Part shown: piece by piece, positions 24,741-38,000 of the stretch
How the letters are laid out: each line of letters opens with the position of its first letter
Numbering within the stretch: position 1 is the first letter of the stretch
Assembly: GCF_963259705.1 (NCBI RefSeq)
Contig: NC_081851.1
Location: 59,914,855 to 59,978,854 of the forward strand
Length of the DNA: 64,000 bases
Direction: 5' to 3'
Origin: Myotis daubentonii
Taxonomy: Eukaryota; Chordata; Mammalia; Chiroptera; Vespertilionidae
Translations under genes and position numbers: made by a program
Notes under the pieces: generated by a model
Seen by the model: the letters and a program-made list of their open reading frames with translations, nothing else
Told to the model about the DNA's origin: nothing
Database searches by the model: none

Positions 24741-26830
24741 CATGCTCTTTTCTGTATACCCTGCCTCTAGCAAATATATTCCTTTTTCTCCGAACAGTCA
24801 CTCATAGGATAAAGTAGAATACAGTTGAAAGTCCTCTGCTTATCTACTCAAAAACTCAAGGCTTCAAGCCTCCAGGGGAGCTGTAATATTAAATGGAAAA
24901 ACCAAGGAAGCAGAAATTATAGACCCATGTTCTAGTCCTCTGAACTTCACTTTCACCTTCTGGAGAACACAGGGTAATATTCCTGCCTCAAAGAGTTGTG
25001 AGAATTAAGCAGGTCGTTCGCAACCCTGCAGTGACTCAGAATCATAGCTTTAAGAAAGTACACTTGCCTAGCGCTAACCCAAAGCCTAAGGAATCCGATT
25101 CCCTAGTGGGTTGGTGGGTTGGAACATGGAGGGAACTGTGTATTTTTTCGTTTCCATGGATGATTGAGTTGTACAGCCATGACTGGTAATCATTGGATTA
25201 GATGAGGTATGTGAACCTCAAACCACTGAGCCCAGGGCCAAGCACATACTAACATGTTCTCCTTCCCCAGCTGTGATTTCTTTGACACTTCATGGGATTC
25301 TGCTTCCTTTCTCATGAAGTGATGGTGTGTAGTTCTTGGTATCTTCCAGTTCCACATAGTAAGTAAATTAGGGGCCTTTAGGAAGACCTGATTCCCAGAA
25401 AATCTCTATGAGAGGCAGGTGTATCCTTGGCTTCTCTGAATTTGTCTTTTGAAACATCTCATGAATAGAGTCTCAATCCTTTCAAACCTCCCCAGGGCCC
25501 CAAACTACCTCTATGAAAAGATAGTCTCAGCTCATTCTCAGTCTACACCCTCACTGTTCAATGAAGAGAGTAAGGTGCTAAGTGAGAGGTAACGGTGACG
25601 CCATCTCATGACAATTAGCTGTCATTTCCCTGCCCAATAACATCATGCCTGAGTCCCTACAAATGTGTAAATTCCAGCCCCTTTAATATCTTAGCAGGAA
25701 ATGGATTTGTGGCTAAGCTACACCAGGCCCACATCTCTTAGGTGGTTACCTGTGCAATTTCTGGTCAAGACCCGCTCTGATTCCGGGAGGCCCATTCCTG
25801 CTTTGTCTCTGCTGGTTGCAGAGACAGGGCAAACTTCTTGCTCATCTTCCCTCCCTTCTCTTCTTATGTTAGAATATGCTCACTTCTAATATACTTTCAA
25901 CCCAACAGATTAAGGAAAATCTGTTCTTGTGATAAAAATATTTACTTAATGGAAACGAATCAAACCGATATTTAATTATTGGCATACATAGCCCAGTGCT
26001 TGCTTTCCTGAGGCCAACATTTAGTACATTAGCTATTGTGATGTAGTGATCAATAGAGCACCAGAGACTAGCTGCAAATGTGTCTCTACCCCCATCCCAA
26101 TTAATTCCCAAAACCCAGGGAGAGAGAGGAGGCATAAAGAGGTTTAATTTATCCCTTAGGAAAAATAAAGCATTCGAACAGCAATGACTAATACTTAAGA
26201 GCACTCAGATGTCCTCTTAAGAAAATGCTGTATTTTTTTTAAACTGTTAACCAGAAAGGGGGCTGTTCCCTCCTTCATCCCATCTGAGCCTGTTACAGTT
26301 CAGCATCGTTTCTGTAACCACCAGGCAGCCTGTTAGGAAAAGGATGAGCAAAGAAGACCAGGGAAAAATGAGATGAGTGCAGAGAGCTCTAAGCCAAGCA
26401 GAGTTTTAACCCCCCTGCCCCCATACCCATGCCCTAAAATAGATGCAAAACTGCACATGCTTATGTTTCATTGGCTGGGTTAAGAGTTAGCAGGAATTAA
26501 TAGCTGAGTGCCTTTTTCTTAATGGAAGTACTGCTTTGTCAGGAAGATAAAAAAGAAGAGCTGTGAGATTAAACCAGTCTCCAGATGAGCTGGCCAGCAA
26601 GTGGCAAAACAAATGCATGAAGGCCCGTGTCCGGGGGGCTGCCAGGTTTAGGGCCCTCCCGACAGGCACCTAAAAGGTGATGGCTAAGCACGCAGCTTAG
26701 GCCTGACTCTAATGACCTCCCTTTAGAAAGGGTGCTGTTCTTGCCTCGCTCAGGAGATGAAGGGGCCACGTTAGAGATTTCTCAGCTGTCAGACTTGGCT
26801 CTCCCATGGAAGCCCAGATGAGTACAATTA

Positions 26831-26957
26831 TTTTTCTCTTCCTTCCTAACCTCCCTTTCCTTTCCATCTTCTTCTCGTCACTATTTGTTTTCCTTCTCCT
26901 TCCCCCCTTGTCTTTCTCCTCTTCATTTGTCTCTTTCTGTTTCTTCTTTTTCTTTAA
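26831..26957 (+). repeat. Pyrimidine-rich tract
   Basis: About 125 nt of mostly C/T (clusters of TTCC, CTCC, TTCTTC) ending TTTTTCTTTAAGG. Could be an old simple repeat; no exon follows. Confidence 0.8.
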
Positions 26958-29554
26958 GGAAAAACCTATTCAGTCACACTGAGTATTCTCTTTCCCAGGC
27001 TCATTGCTAGCCAGTTGTAAGGCCATAGCTTCAAAGATACAAAAGCCAAGGGACATTGGCCTCATTCGCCTGAGATGAAAAACTGAGGCATGAAATAGTG
27101 ATCCATCGATCTCAGAAAAGAGAAAAGTAATCTTATTTACCTGGTGCAGTTTCAGTCAAATTCTGCCTAAGCAAACTTTGACAGAAAGATATACTGATTA
27201 AAAACGTATGTATATAGTAGAAGGGAAGGTCCAGTGGACCTAAATCACAATTTCCAAGTTGTCTCATGGATAAGAAACTGAATTGTAATAACATCACTTA
27301 ATGCACATTAAAATACTGATTTGACTCCCATATGACTATTTACAAAACTTAAAAAAATAAAAACATTCTATTTTACGGATGTGTCATAAGCTGAAGTAAC
27401 TTTAAAGACCTTTACTGTTAAATATGTGAACAACTGACTAGAATGAAAGGATGGAGGAGAGAAAAATACCTTTTAATAGTGGTGTGGGAGGCCTTTTTTA
27501 AAATGTTGATAAATGCTGTTATATATCAGAAAGCATCACTGAAGGAGACTTCAAGGGTATGTTTCAACCTCATTTCTCTTTCTCTGGTTTGGAATACGTT
27601 GGCAAGATGGAATTGGACAGAGAATTTCCCATGTCTCCAGTGATCTCCTAAGGGTTGAAGAGAAATTGCAGACAACGTTACCAATATTTTGAAACGTTTA
27701 GGAAGAACTCCTTGCTCTCCTACTCACAGCAAACTTTGCCATGTGCTGACAGGAGGGAGTGAGGCAACTGCCGGGATTACTTCTTGTAAGCCTCAGCTAG
27801 TTTCTGAATTTTAGTTTCGTGCAGGGAGCCTACAAGGTCAAGTGGGAGCTGCTTATTTGCCCTTGCTTCTCTACTGTTCCTCCTCTGTGTGCACACACCT
27901 CTCCACGGCCTCACCCCTCCCTGCATCCCTGTTGTAAGGGGCACATAGCCTGGGTTCCCCTACACTAGCAAAGTCTTACAGGTCCTCTTTCCTCCTTAAC
28001 TTCTCCAACAAAGACTTGTATGACTATGGCGCTCATATAAAGACCCAGGAGGCTGATCCAAGGTACAGATGAAAACAGGATTCGAATCTGATGGTTATAG
28101 AAGGAAAGCCCAGTTTCCTCTGATGCACAGGCAAATCTTGCTTTCCAAGTCTAACTCAGTGTAAGTTAAAAAAAGCACTCTGGGGTAACTCCCTGCCACA
28201 AAAGCTGGGCACCCGGCCAGGACACTGTGCTGATTAGCCTCAGGGTGAGCCAAGATTCCCAGAACACCCGGTCAGCATTTTTCATCCAAAGATGGGGGTG
28301 TCCTGCTGAAGTCTAAGAGAGAAGAAACAAGGTTACCCATCTCTGCAAGCCAGGAAGTTAATTGATTTTTCCTCCCAGAAGAATGTTTGCATCTTTTATA
28401 GAGCGCGGTAGACCCGCGATAAATGTAATCGTCCGTAAAATCAGAAAAGTACATCCGCTAAAGGCCTAGAGGATGCGTCCTCTTGTTTCCCTTGGCTCTA
28501 TGTACATACCATTCAGTAAATGAAAATGTGTAATAGTAATTGTAACCTACTTGGTCAGACCAAATATGTTGTCATTCAGAAGTAGTCTTTCTAGCTGCTC
28601 CTGTTTTATTCAAAAATGCTGTGCTTAATTTATTGCCATTCCCTTATTCAAAATGCAGTACCTACACGGGATGAGTTTATCAAGGCAAAATACAACTAGA
28701 TACAGAAAACAGGACTTTTTTAAATGTAAGCTTAGTAGTCCAGGCATCCTAATAGCAGAGGAGAGAAATACCGATAAAGTGAAATTTAGATCCAAAGTGG
28801 TTGTTAATGGAAATTTTCATTAATAACTATGCCAGATTTGTAAGCTAACTGTCATTCAGGGTTGCAGGTGGAAATCAGATTTGACTTGGATATAACTGCG
28901 ATATAACCTCCCGTGACGTTCTGAAGGCCGTGTCCCTTCACTAAACCACTGAGGCGAACTAGTAGGTACCTTCCTCCTGACATTGGTCCTGCAGGCCTGG
29001 ATGCGGACACTTGCCCGCATGCAACCCATTCACCACATGTTTGTTTACTGCAGAATACAGACGTGTTCACTGTTAGGTAAAATATAAATTAAGTGTATGA
29101 TTAATTTAAGTATATGATTAATTAAGTCATATTTTTCACCCCAGTTCTGTTGTCACGCAGATATAACTTAGATGGGCTTACCCAGTTATATAACTGTATG
29201 AAATTAGCATTATGTGTGTCAGTGTTGTGATTCAAATCTTCAAACTAGTGGTTTCCCAGACTGACAGGCGGGATAATTTTAGCAAAGCCTTATCTGGTCC
29301 TATTTCATTTGGCTTCTGCATTAGAGTGTAGAGGTTGGGATCCCGGTTCATACTAAAGTAGGAATGCTCTGAGCTCAGAACATCAAGAGCAGCATCAGGA
29401 ACCTGGGGAAAGATGGCCTGGGGCCATATAAGCAGAAAGACTTTGAGGGCGGGGAAGTGATACATCTGAGAATCCATGCAGGATGGAGGAGAACCTGATA
29501 AATGCTGAAGCCAAGAGGAGAGGTTTAGGTCAAGAAACAGCACTAGGAAGGCTT

Positions 29555-29746
29555 CAGTGGTTCTCAACCTTCCTAATGCCGTGACCCTTTAATACAGTTC
29601 CTCATGTTGTGGTGACCCCCAACCATAAAATTATTTTCGTTGCTACTTCATAACTATAATTTTGCTACTTTTATGAATCGCAATGTAAATATCTGATATG
29701 CAGGATGCATTTTCATTGTTCACAACCCACAGGTTGAGAACCGCTG
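29555..29746 (-). mobile_element. SPIN-like non-autonomous hAT element (reverse)
   Basis: Starts CAGTGGTTCTCAACCTTCC and ends GGTTGAGAACCGCTG, with the central CATAAAATTATTTTCGTTGC in reverse to the other copies. A roughly 20-bp region is shortened or altered near the right end. No convincing 8-bp duplication. Confidence 0.88.
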
Positions 29747-32700
29747 CTTAGATGTCAACCCACTGTCACCTTTTGACACCTAAATGCAGATAACTTTGTC
29801 AGATACCAGCCTGGGCAGAGGAGTTCAGTAAGATCATGATAGACGAAAGGGACCTTCCATTGGTTTGGGGGCTGGAAACTATGGAATGTGATTGGAATAG
29901 GTTTCAAGAAAGATTGCTTCAGCAATTATAGGATAAAGATAATGAGAATTAGCATATGCTAAGCTCTTTCTAAGTGCCATACTCTTATGAATGCTTTAGC
30001 AGAACAAGGGAAGGCAAATATGGGAGATCTCAATATGAATTAGCACACACATAAATTAGGAAAGTATTCCTAGTACATTAAAAAACTCCTAAGACCTTGT
30101 CCAACTTTACAGCATTCCTGAATTTGAAAGAAGAGACCAGCCCAAGCTGGTCCTCAGGCAGGTGTTGGTCCTATAAAATCATTAACATATCGATAGAAAC
30201 AAAAATCCTGAGACAAAAGCTGAGTTAACAGCCTGCCCTGCATGAACCGGAGAGGAAAGGAAACCACGAACTCCTAGCTGATTTCTGAGTTCTTCTGTCC
30301 CACAAATCTCAACTGCTGGGCTTGCTTTCTCTGAACTGAGACGCACCATGTGTGGTCCTGGTCTAGATTTTGTAATGAACAGGTCATTGTGATATCTACA
30401 GAAGCAGATGACATTATCCTGGACCCAAAACTAGTAGGAGCATCTGAGGGCGGCTCAGGATGAGACTTTCAGCCCCAAATATCTCTCACTTTACCCACTA
30501 ATTGCCCACTCAAAATGCCTGCCATCTGCTAGTCCTTTGAATGTTGACCTGGAAATGCCCTATGAAATTCTGATCCATTATATGAGTTAAGATAACATAT
30601 AAATAGATGATATGCTCAGCAGCTGCTGAGCACCTGGCCTGGGAAGCATGTGAGACAGCAGATCTTTGAGGAGAGATGAGGGGTTGAGGACAACTCCAAA
30701 ACATGGCTCACTGATGTCAAGGGGGTGCTGTTTGGTTCCTGCACCAGGGGGGTCTTGGACATTCAAGGAAGCACGATCAGGGCACCTGGAGAGCGAGGAA
30801 GGAGTTGGGGGAGCCAGACTCAGAGATTGTGAGGAAAACTTCACCTGATTCCTAGCTGAAGAGGCTTTAATTCCTCTGTGAGCATCCAACAGCTGTATGT
30901 TTTGGTTTTAAACATAGGAGAGTTCATGTGCGCATGTGTGTGCATATTCACACATGAAAACGTACAGAGACAGACAGATGTAGAAGCAGATGCATATGCT
31001 GATTCCTAACACCCAGCGAGCCAGGCTTCTTGCCACACTGTGTTATCCCACCACCAGCGGCCATCCTCGGGCTTTCTGAGGATGTCTGAATATCCATGAT
31101 CATCTGGGGCTGTTCATTTTCCATGGCCCGTTTAATTGAAAGGTGATGCAGTTACTGTTTTTCTTTTAGGAAAGTAGAGTTTATCGCCCTGCTGCCTCTG
31201 GAAATTAGCCACCGCTTGCAAATTTGGAACACCCAAAGCAAGCGTGATAAATGATCCCCACTGTAATATCCCCAGCGCTTCTGCCAAAAGAAAGGCTTGG
31301 CAGCCTGCGAGAGTTGACATAGCTCTCCTCACTGTCGTACCAGCTGCAAAATGGACTTTCCCCCATCCCGCTCCCCCAACAAACCACAGAGTGAAATGAT
31401 GACTTTTGAAAGAAATTTAAGATGAAGGGGAAAAATTGCGCTTGGGATTCTTTCCCAGAAGCTGGGTTGGTGTTAAGCAAAATTGTGAAGATATGTAGGG
31501 ACTTTGAGGACCCCAAGTTTTCTGTGTCCTACTGTTTACCTACGGCTAATGCCCCTGCTGTTATTCATGTCCATGAACAACTGCCTCCTGTCTTATAAAA
31601 CACCTCAGGTAAGAGCCATCCATGTCATTCATTACATTTACCAGCTGCCAGTGCACATTAAGCTCGATGTGTAGTGGTTGTGGTGGCTTTGTCCCTTTTT
31701 GAAAGACTATAGGATTAACTAGCAGGTAGAGGTTCTGGGAACCACTTACTCCATCTACTGGCCAAACATATTCTGTTCAGAAAAAGGCTCTTTCCCTTGC
31801 CTGTGGACCTTGTGTATAGGGGAGGTAAGGAATGTAATTCTAAACAGACATCTTTAATGATAGGATTTATTCCTGAGTCATTCTGTGATCTTCCCAGAAA
31901 ATTATCTATGGATGCTGAAATCACCAGAAACTGGAATTTGAGGCTGAAAATTAGAAATGAAAATGTGCCATCATTTCTGAAGTCAAAGGGGTGGGTGCTG
32001 TAGCAAAGAATCAACTTGGTCACCTACTTTAGGTTATAAAGATTTAAAGACAACACACCACAGTATTAATCTTTAGCTAATGAAGATGTCACTTCCACCT
32101 CCTCACGTGCACTTGGTTGTCTCAAATTTACGGATCCATACACGGAACTCTCCAACCAAATGCTGCATGTGGCTGCTGGAAGAAGTCAGCAGTGTTGCTT
32201 AAAGAGGAGCTCTGAGTTCAAGGTACTCTGCCCAAGATTTTGAAAAAAATTTCATGTTTCCTGGAGGAAAGAAAGGAGCCAGAACATCTTCACTCTTTAG
32301 TGCTTCATCCTTCCTTCCTTGAAATGCTCATGATGTCTTTGAGATACTGCAGCTCTTCTGCCCATCTCTTGCTGATGAGTATCAGATAGTCACCAGAAAA
32401 AGCAACCATCACTTAGATGTCTTCCCTTAGGTTGCCTAGGAACTATGTCCTCTCCTCTATTCTTTCTCTGGGCCATCTGGAAATTCTTCCTTTTTCTACT
32501 TCTTCTCTTCTTTATTGCTTATTTAAATTATATAAAATATTTATAGATTTTAAAAACTAAGACAGATGCAATGTGCTGGAGTATATATTATGAATTCACT
32601 CAAAATTCCTTTTATTTCTGCTTCACCATTTGATCATTGAATTTTGATTAAGTATAGATCATGGTGTTAGGTACTGTTCCATATTTTATTAATGTATCAT

Positions 32701-32749
32701 TTTTTATGCCTTTAATGTTTTGCTCATGTATCATTTCATCCTTCAATCC

Positions 32750-33330
32750 TTCAGAAAAATCATTTGTCCTTCTTCCTAAGACTAACACTCCTCCACTTGT
32801 CCCCATGATTAATCAACTCCCACAAAATAAAGGAGGATCACTAGTCCCTTGGAACCTGGCTTTTTCACCCATTGCTCTTCTGAATCCACCATCTTAATGA
32901 TGGCTGACTTTTCCCCAAGTTTCAGATCTGTAGGAGTTCTGTAGTGCTGGCCCTAAAGCACTGAGCATTTGAAGTACCCTGAAGAGCTATTCCTTTGACT
33001 TCTCTAACTCTCAGAAGTCTGCTGCTTAGCTTTTCCCATTGACCCTAATGAATCATTTTATGGTTTGTCTTTCTCTTCCCACAGCTTAAATCTGAAAATC
33101 TCCCAAGATGCTGCTGTCAGCCACTGCTTGTGTCTCCAAGGATCTCATTGCTTTGTGAAACTTATACCTATGACTCTGGTCTCAGCATTGATGGCTTCCC
33201 CATCTATATCTTTAGCCACCAACCTCTGTTGTAAGCTTCAGGCCCACATTACTAGCTGTCTATCAGAAAAGCCCAATTCTAGGTCCCATTGGGTGCTTCA
33301 GAATGACAAACAAAATGTCAAAAATTGAAT
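32750..33330. repeat. L2-like LINE relic
   Basis: The order ACTAACACTCCTCCACTTGTCC..., then CCATCTATATCTTTAGCC and CTGTCTATCAGAAAAG resembles the L2 body. Highly diverged. Confidence 0.4.
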
Positions 33331-34834
33331 TTGAAAGTCCCAATATCATTAAAATTTTTTATAGGTCAAACTACTCTAGTTATTTGAGAGGTGCCAATCT
33401 ATATGAATTTCAGATCTAATGAGTATTCACCAAAAAAAAAAAAAAAAAGGGACGAGGCTGGCATGAATGTTGAGACCTGATTAGAGAGACACTCACTAGC
33501 TCCGTGCCCTAGTATAGGTCCTCAGTCAAAGGCAGCCATTCATTTTATTGTTGAACTTGACAGAATTATTTCTAGACTGGAAAGACAAAGAAGAGGTTGG
33601 CTTTAGGATGGCCTGGTTTTTCCAAAGATGGATAGACCTCTGGAAAGGAAAGTCAGTGTCTTGATAAAATCTAATCAGGACTCTGTCATGTGTGTGCTCG
33701 CCCTAGCCATCTGTTTATAAATGTGTGTGGCCTCTCACCGTTAATGGTGCCTTATAAATGTATCCATTCTAAGAAATTGTACGTAAAAAAGCACAGAATT
33801 TTGAGCAGACTGAGATCAGGTAAGAGAGAGAAAGGACTGTAAAGGTCAGCAAGCCTTCAAGAAATAAAGTGAGTGGGAAGGAGATAATGAGAAGCAATTC
33901 AGCCGAGAAGGGAGTTCTAAAGGTCACAGACCAGTTCCCAGTGCGAGTGCAGAAATGACAACGCTTCGATTACTCAGCATTCATTAGATAATACTAATTT
34001 TTATTAAAATCCTCAGTGCTTCTCTGAGTTTCTAAAGCTTAAGTATATCATTATGATGAACTACAGTGTTAGTACATTATCATTTTGAGACTGATATCCA
34101 TAACATAAGGTAGGGAATAATTCGTAAAATCAAAAAGATGTAAGAATCCTTAGGGTTATCCTTCATTTTGGCTGCCTGAGAGGTGCATTTCACAAGCACC
34201 AAAACCAAGGTCTGAGTAAGCAGTGACTAATGCAATCACTCTTTGAGTTAATGGGATTTTGTGACAATAACTTGATTGAATAATTACATTCAGGACAGAT
34301 TAAAATAAATGCCCAAAGGACATGTAGTGACATCTTTTGATTCGACAAGTAGATACTGAGCAAAGTGGCAGGTATCCTGATTTGGGGACCAAAATTCAAT
34401 AATTTTCCACAACTCTGATATTTGTAATAACACAGGCTTATCACACTGGCATTCTCTAAATTTGGTGAGGATACCATCTAATTGGTTCTTTGTTGGTTCT
34501 TCACAGCCTCAATTTTTTTTGTTGGTCCCATTATCTAATTGCAAAGTAGAACCTTAGTTATTTATTTCCCCGAAGTTTGGCAAATTCCTGAGAATAATTT
34601 TATTCTGCCCCTAGCACTCTTTAGACCTAAAAAAGTGATGTGTTTTTCAGTAGAGATGATTTTTTTTAATAGGGAGCTGTTGTTCTTTTATCTTTTGATT
34701 GACTCACAATTATGAATGGCTGTATTTCCAGCTAATGTCCAGATGTGAAACGCGAAATACTAAGCTCTTTGAAAAAGTGTGGCCAGTGGAAAGAAAATGG
34801 AGTGCAGATCTCACCCCTCAACCCTGCCTGCCTG

Positions 34835-35000
34835 TCCATTGCACTAGCCATATGTGGTTATTAGATAATTGAAATGTGGCTAATCCACATTAAAAAGCAA
34901 TGTAACTGTCAGATACATAACAGATTTGAAATATTTAGTATGAAAAAATATATATATATCATTCATAAATTTCACATTAATTATATAAGATGATATTATT
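34835..35000. repeat. Possible MER20-like DNA transposon relic
   Basis: CACTAGCCATATGTGGTTATT...GAAATGTGGCTAATCC resembles MER20, but it is diverged and the ends are unclear. Confidence 0.35.
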
Positions 35001-38000
35001 TTGGATTCATTGGATAGAGACAACACTATTAAAATTATTTTTTTTACTTTTCTTTTTATTTAAAATAACTATATATATGGCTTGTATTTTTATTGCACTA
35101 GTCTGTTTAACCAGTTCAAAATGAGACTGACTTTAGTCTGCTCTGAAACCAGACACATTAGCTCTGCCAAAGGGATGGAGTCACTAAAATGGGGTTAATT
35201 CATGGTCTCTCACCGGTGGAGCTTTGTAAATTCAATTAGCTAATGGAGTGCTGGCTAAGAACAGGGTCCATATGGTTGTTTTCCCTTCAGTTAAGGGCAA
35301 AAATGTGGAGTCACTTCTGCTGAACACTGAAGTACATAGTTGTTACTGAGGTTACCCTGAATTGGGATGGAAAAATAATCTGAAAACCTATAGCTGATTT
35401 CCTTAAAGGATTATGGGGGAAATTATAAATTCAAAATGTCCTTGTAGGCTAATAGGAGTTTTCTGAAAATCATATACCTGGAATAATTTGACAGTTTTTA
35501 TAAATAAGTAGCAAGTAGCAGTCTAATCCAATCTTAAAAGAGAACAAGGTATCCCTAATTTAGGATGTTTTCTGCACAGACATTCAAGCGTACCTCCCAA
35601 ATAGCAACAGCAACAAATGGCTTTTAAAAGCGTGTGTGTTTTAAATGTCAACTAAAGAACACACAGACCTTTCTACATTTTTTTATCTTCCTCTCTTAAA
35701 CTTGGTTTGCAAAATTGTTTTTAACCCTCACTGTGCTAGAATTAGGAACTCAGATTAAAGGAGACTCCTCCATTAGCAGTACTGAATTCATTCATCTTTT
35801 GCCACTTGTTATTCTATTGGTTTTCTTATATGTAGGAATTGTGTGTGTATTCTCAACAAACTCCTCGGAGCTATTCTCGCAGCTCTCTCGGGCAACTAGT
35901 GGAAGCTTTAGCAGTAGGCACACCATGGAACAGATTTTTCCAGTCCAGTGATTTGGGAATAGTTCATGAAGTGGAACATTTTCTGTTTAGGTTTTTCTGG
36001 AAGCCAACCCTGGTCAATGGAAAGAGCCAGAAGCAGTGCAATGTTATGGGGGGACCAGAAGGCCTGTTTTCTAAATATATTACAGTGAAGTTCTTTGGCT
36101 CTAAGCTATCCCGATCTTCTATGTATGCTTTTAATTTGTTGATCTCTGGATGTACTTTGAGCCTCTTTCCATTTGCTAATGAAAATGCGTCTCCAGGTTT
36201 ATTACCTCCAGGATCAGGAATGCAGATTTTCTAATAAGTGACATTTGGAAGAAATTGGGAGTAAACATGCTTAAGGGGGTTTGAGCAAAGCTGCGCTAAC
36301 ATCAGCCAATTAGTGAGAGTAAGAAAAGGCTGCGTAAAGGAATCCCTTTGTTGTATGGAATGTGAGCAGTTGGCATGAAAAGCAGCAATCCCATGTTATT
36401 GTCCGAGTGGGCTCTAAGCATGGCATCACTTTGGAGTCACTGAGTTCTGTGACAGCCATGTCAGCTATCATGGCCCGTCATGAGGCACTTTCTAAAGCAG
36501 CCTAAAGTTGCTCACATGGATGCCATTCCGGTTGGCATTGGCTTCTTCTAGGAAAGCCAGCAGAAAATTTCTGGGCCTAGAAAAAATTTCTTAGTCATGA
36601 ACACATGCTTGCAAATTAAAGGATAATTACAATTCATAAACAGTGACTTTTTAATGAAGTGACATATTGGCTGTTGATAGCCAGGACTCCACTGACTCCA
36701 TGAAGTGGGCCTCTCCCTGCTTGCATGGGTGCCCACCGTTTAGCGCCAGAAACCATGCTAATGTTACCTGTGGGTCTCAGTGCTTTCTGCAAATACCTTT
36801 TTCGAGTGAAGGGAATGGTATTGGCCTAGAAGAAAAACATATGTATGTACATCATTATATATTGTGATTCGATAAATATTTCATGATTGCTTTTCCTGCT
36901 CTTCAGAAATGCAGAGTTGAAGCAGACAGAGAATTTTGTTTTCAAACTGTTCAAAGCCCATTATTGATAATCAGGCAGGAACAAAATCATCATGCAAATC
37001 AGAATGTGGTACATGCCACGTGCATTTACAAAAAAAAAAGTGGGCTGGTAAATTCAGAAAACAAGGGATAGTTCTGAATGCTGAGTCATAGATGACCTTG
37101 TGGAGGAGGTGACCTTCTAGCTGTATCATAAAGGGATGAGTAGGCTTTGGACCAAATTATAGTTTACATGTGCCGAGTCTGTGTGGATTCTTCAAAGTTC
37201 CAAATGTTCAATGGAGAACATAGTGCACAGGATACTCTTAAGCATTGGATCATAAATTAATTCAAGGTTATCAGGACCCAAGAAGGAAGGGCAAAGAAAA
37301 TAGGCAAGAAAAGAGCTCCAGTCAATGAAATATTTGACCTTCTCCCTTCCACAAAAACAAGCACCTGTAATTTCCTCCAGGAATCACTGTAAAGGGTATT
37401 TTATATTGCAGTGACTTGAAACACACTGCAGAGAGATTCGGAGATATGTGGGCTGTGAGCCAGCTCATGAGTGCCCTGTGAAAATCTTAACTTCTCCTAT
37501 AGTTTGTGTTTGGCAAGCCCTCTGGAAAGATCTAGCTCACCCTGTCCATGACAGTATACAGAGGAACATTAGTGTGATCTATTTAAGAGTGATGTAAGCT
37601 GACTTTGTTATGAAAACAATGTAATTTTAACATTGGAATGACATCTGGTCTCTGTCACAGCTCTATCAGGATGAATGATAATAGGGAGAGAGAGACCTGC
37701 CTTTGCCAAATACGGCCACTGATGAGTAATGCTTTATGCCTCTCCCAGTTCCCCTGTTAAGACTGGAACTAAGAACAAGAGCCTAATGTAAGTCCTGTCA
37801 ATTTCCAAGTGATCGATGACCATGTAGGAACAGCAATGTATGCCAAAATGCACAAACCACGGGGCTGAATTTTTTCAGTTGTGCTTTTCTAAACCAGGAG
37901 AGGAATTTTGAGGACATAGTTTATTGGCCAGTAGTATAGGAGACTTTGCTCTGCTTGCTTCCAAAATCCAAATTCATATGGTCAGGGAAATACAAAAAAA

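Larger units (their letters stand above)
23622..29546. other. Unique intronic sequence, no recent transposon
   Basis: About 5.9 kb with one MIR (24555-24740) and a long pyrimidine-rich tract (26831-26957). No VES, SPIN, Helitron or recent L1. Short frames in it are unsupported. Confidence 0.55.

Noticed and set aside
35839..36234. 131-codon plus-strand open frame
   Set aside because: Longest open frame in unique sequence, but no recognisable domain, no splice-site context, and a second overlapping frame. Most likely chance; a conservation test would decide.
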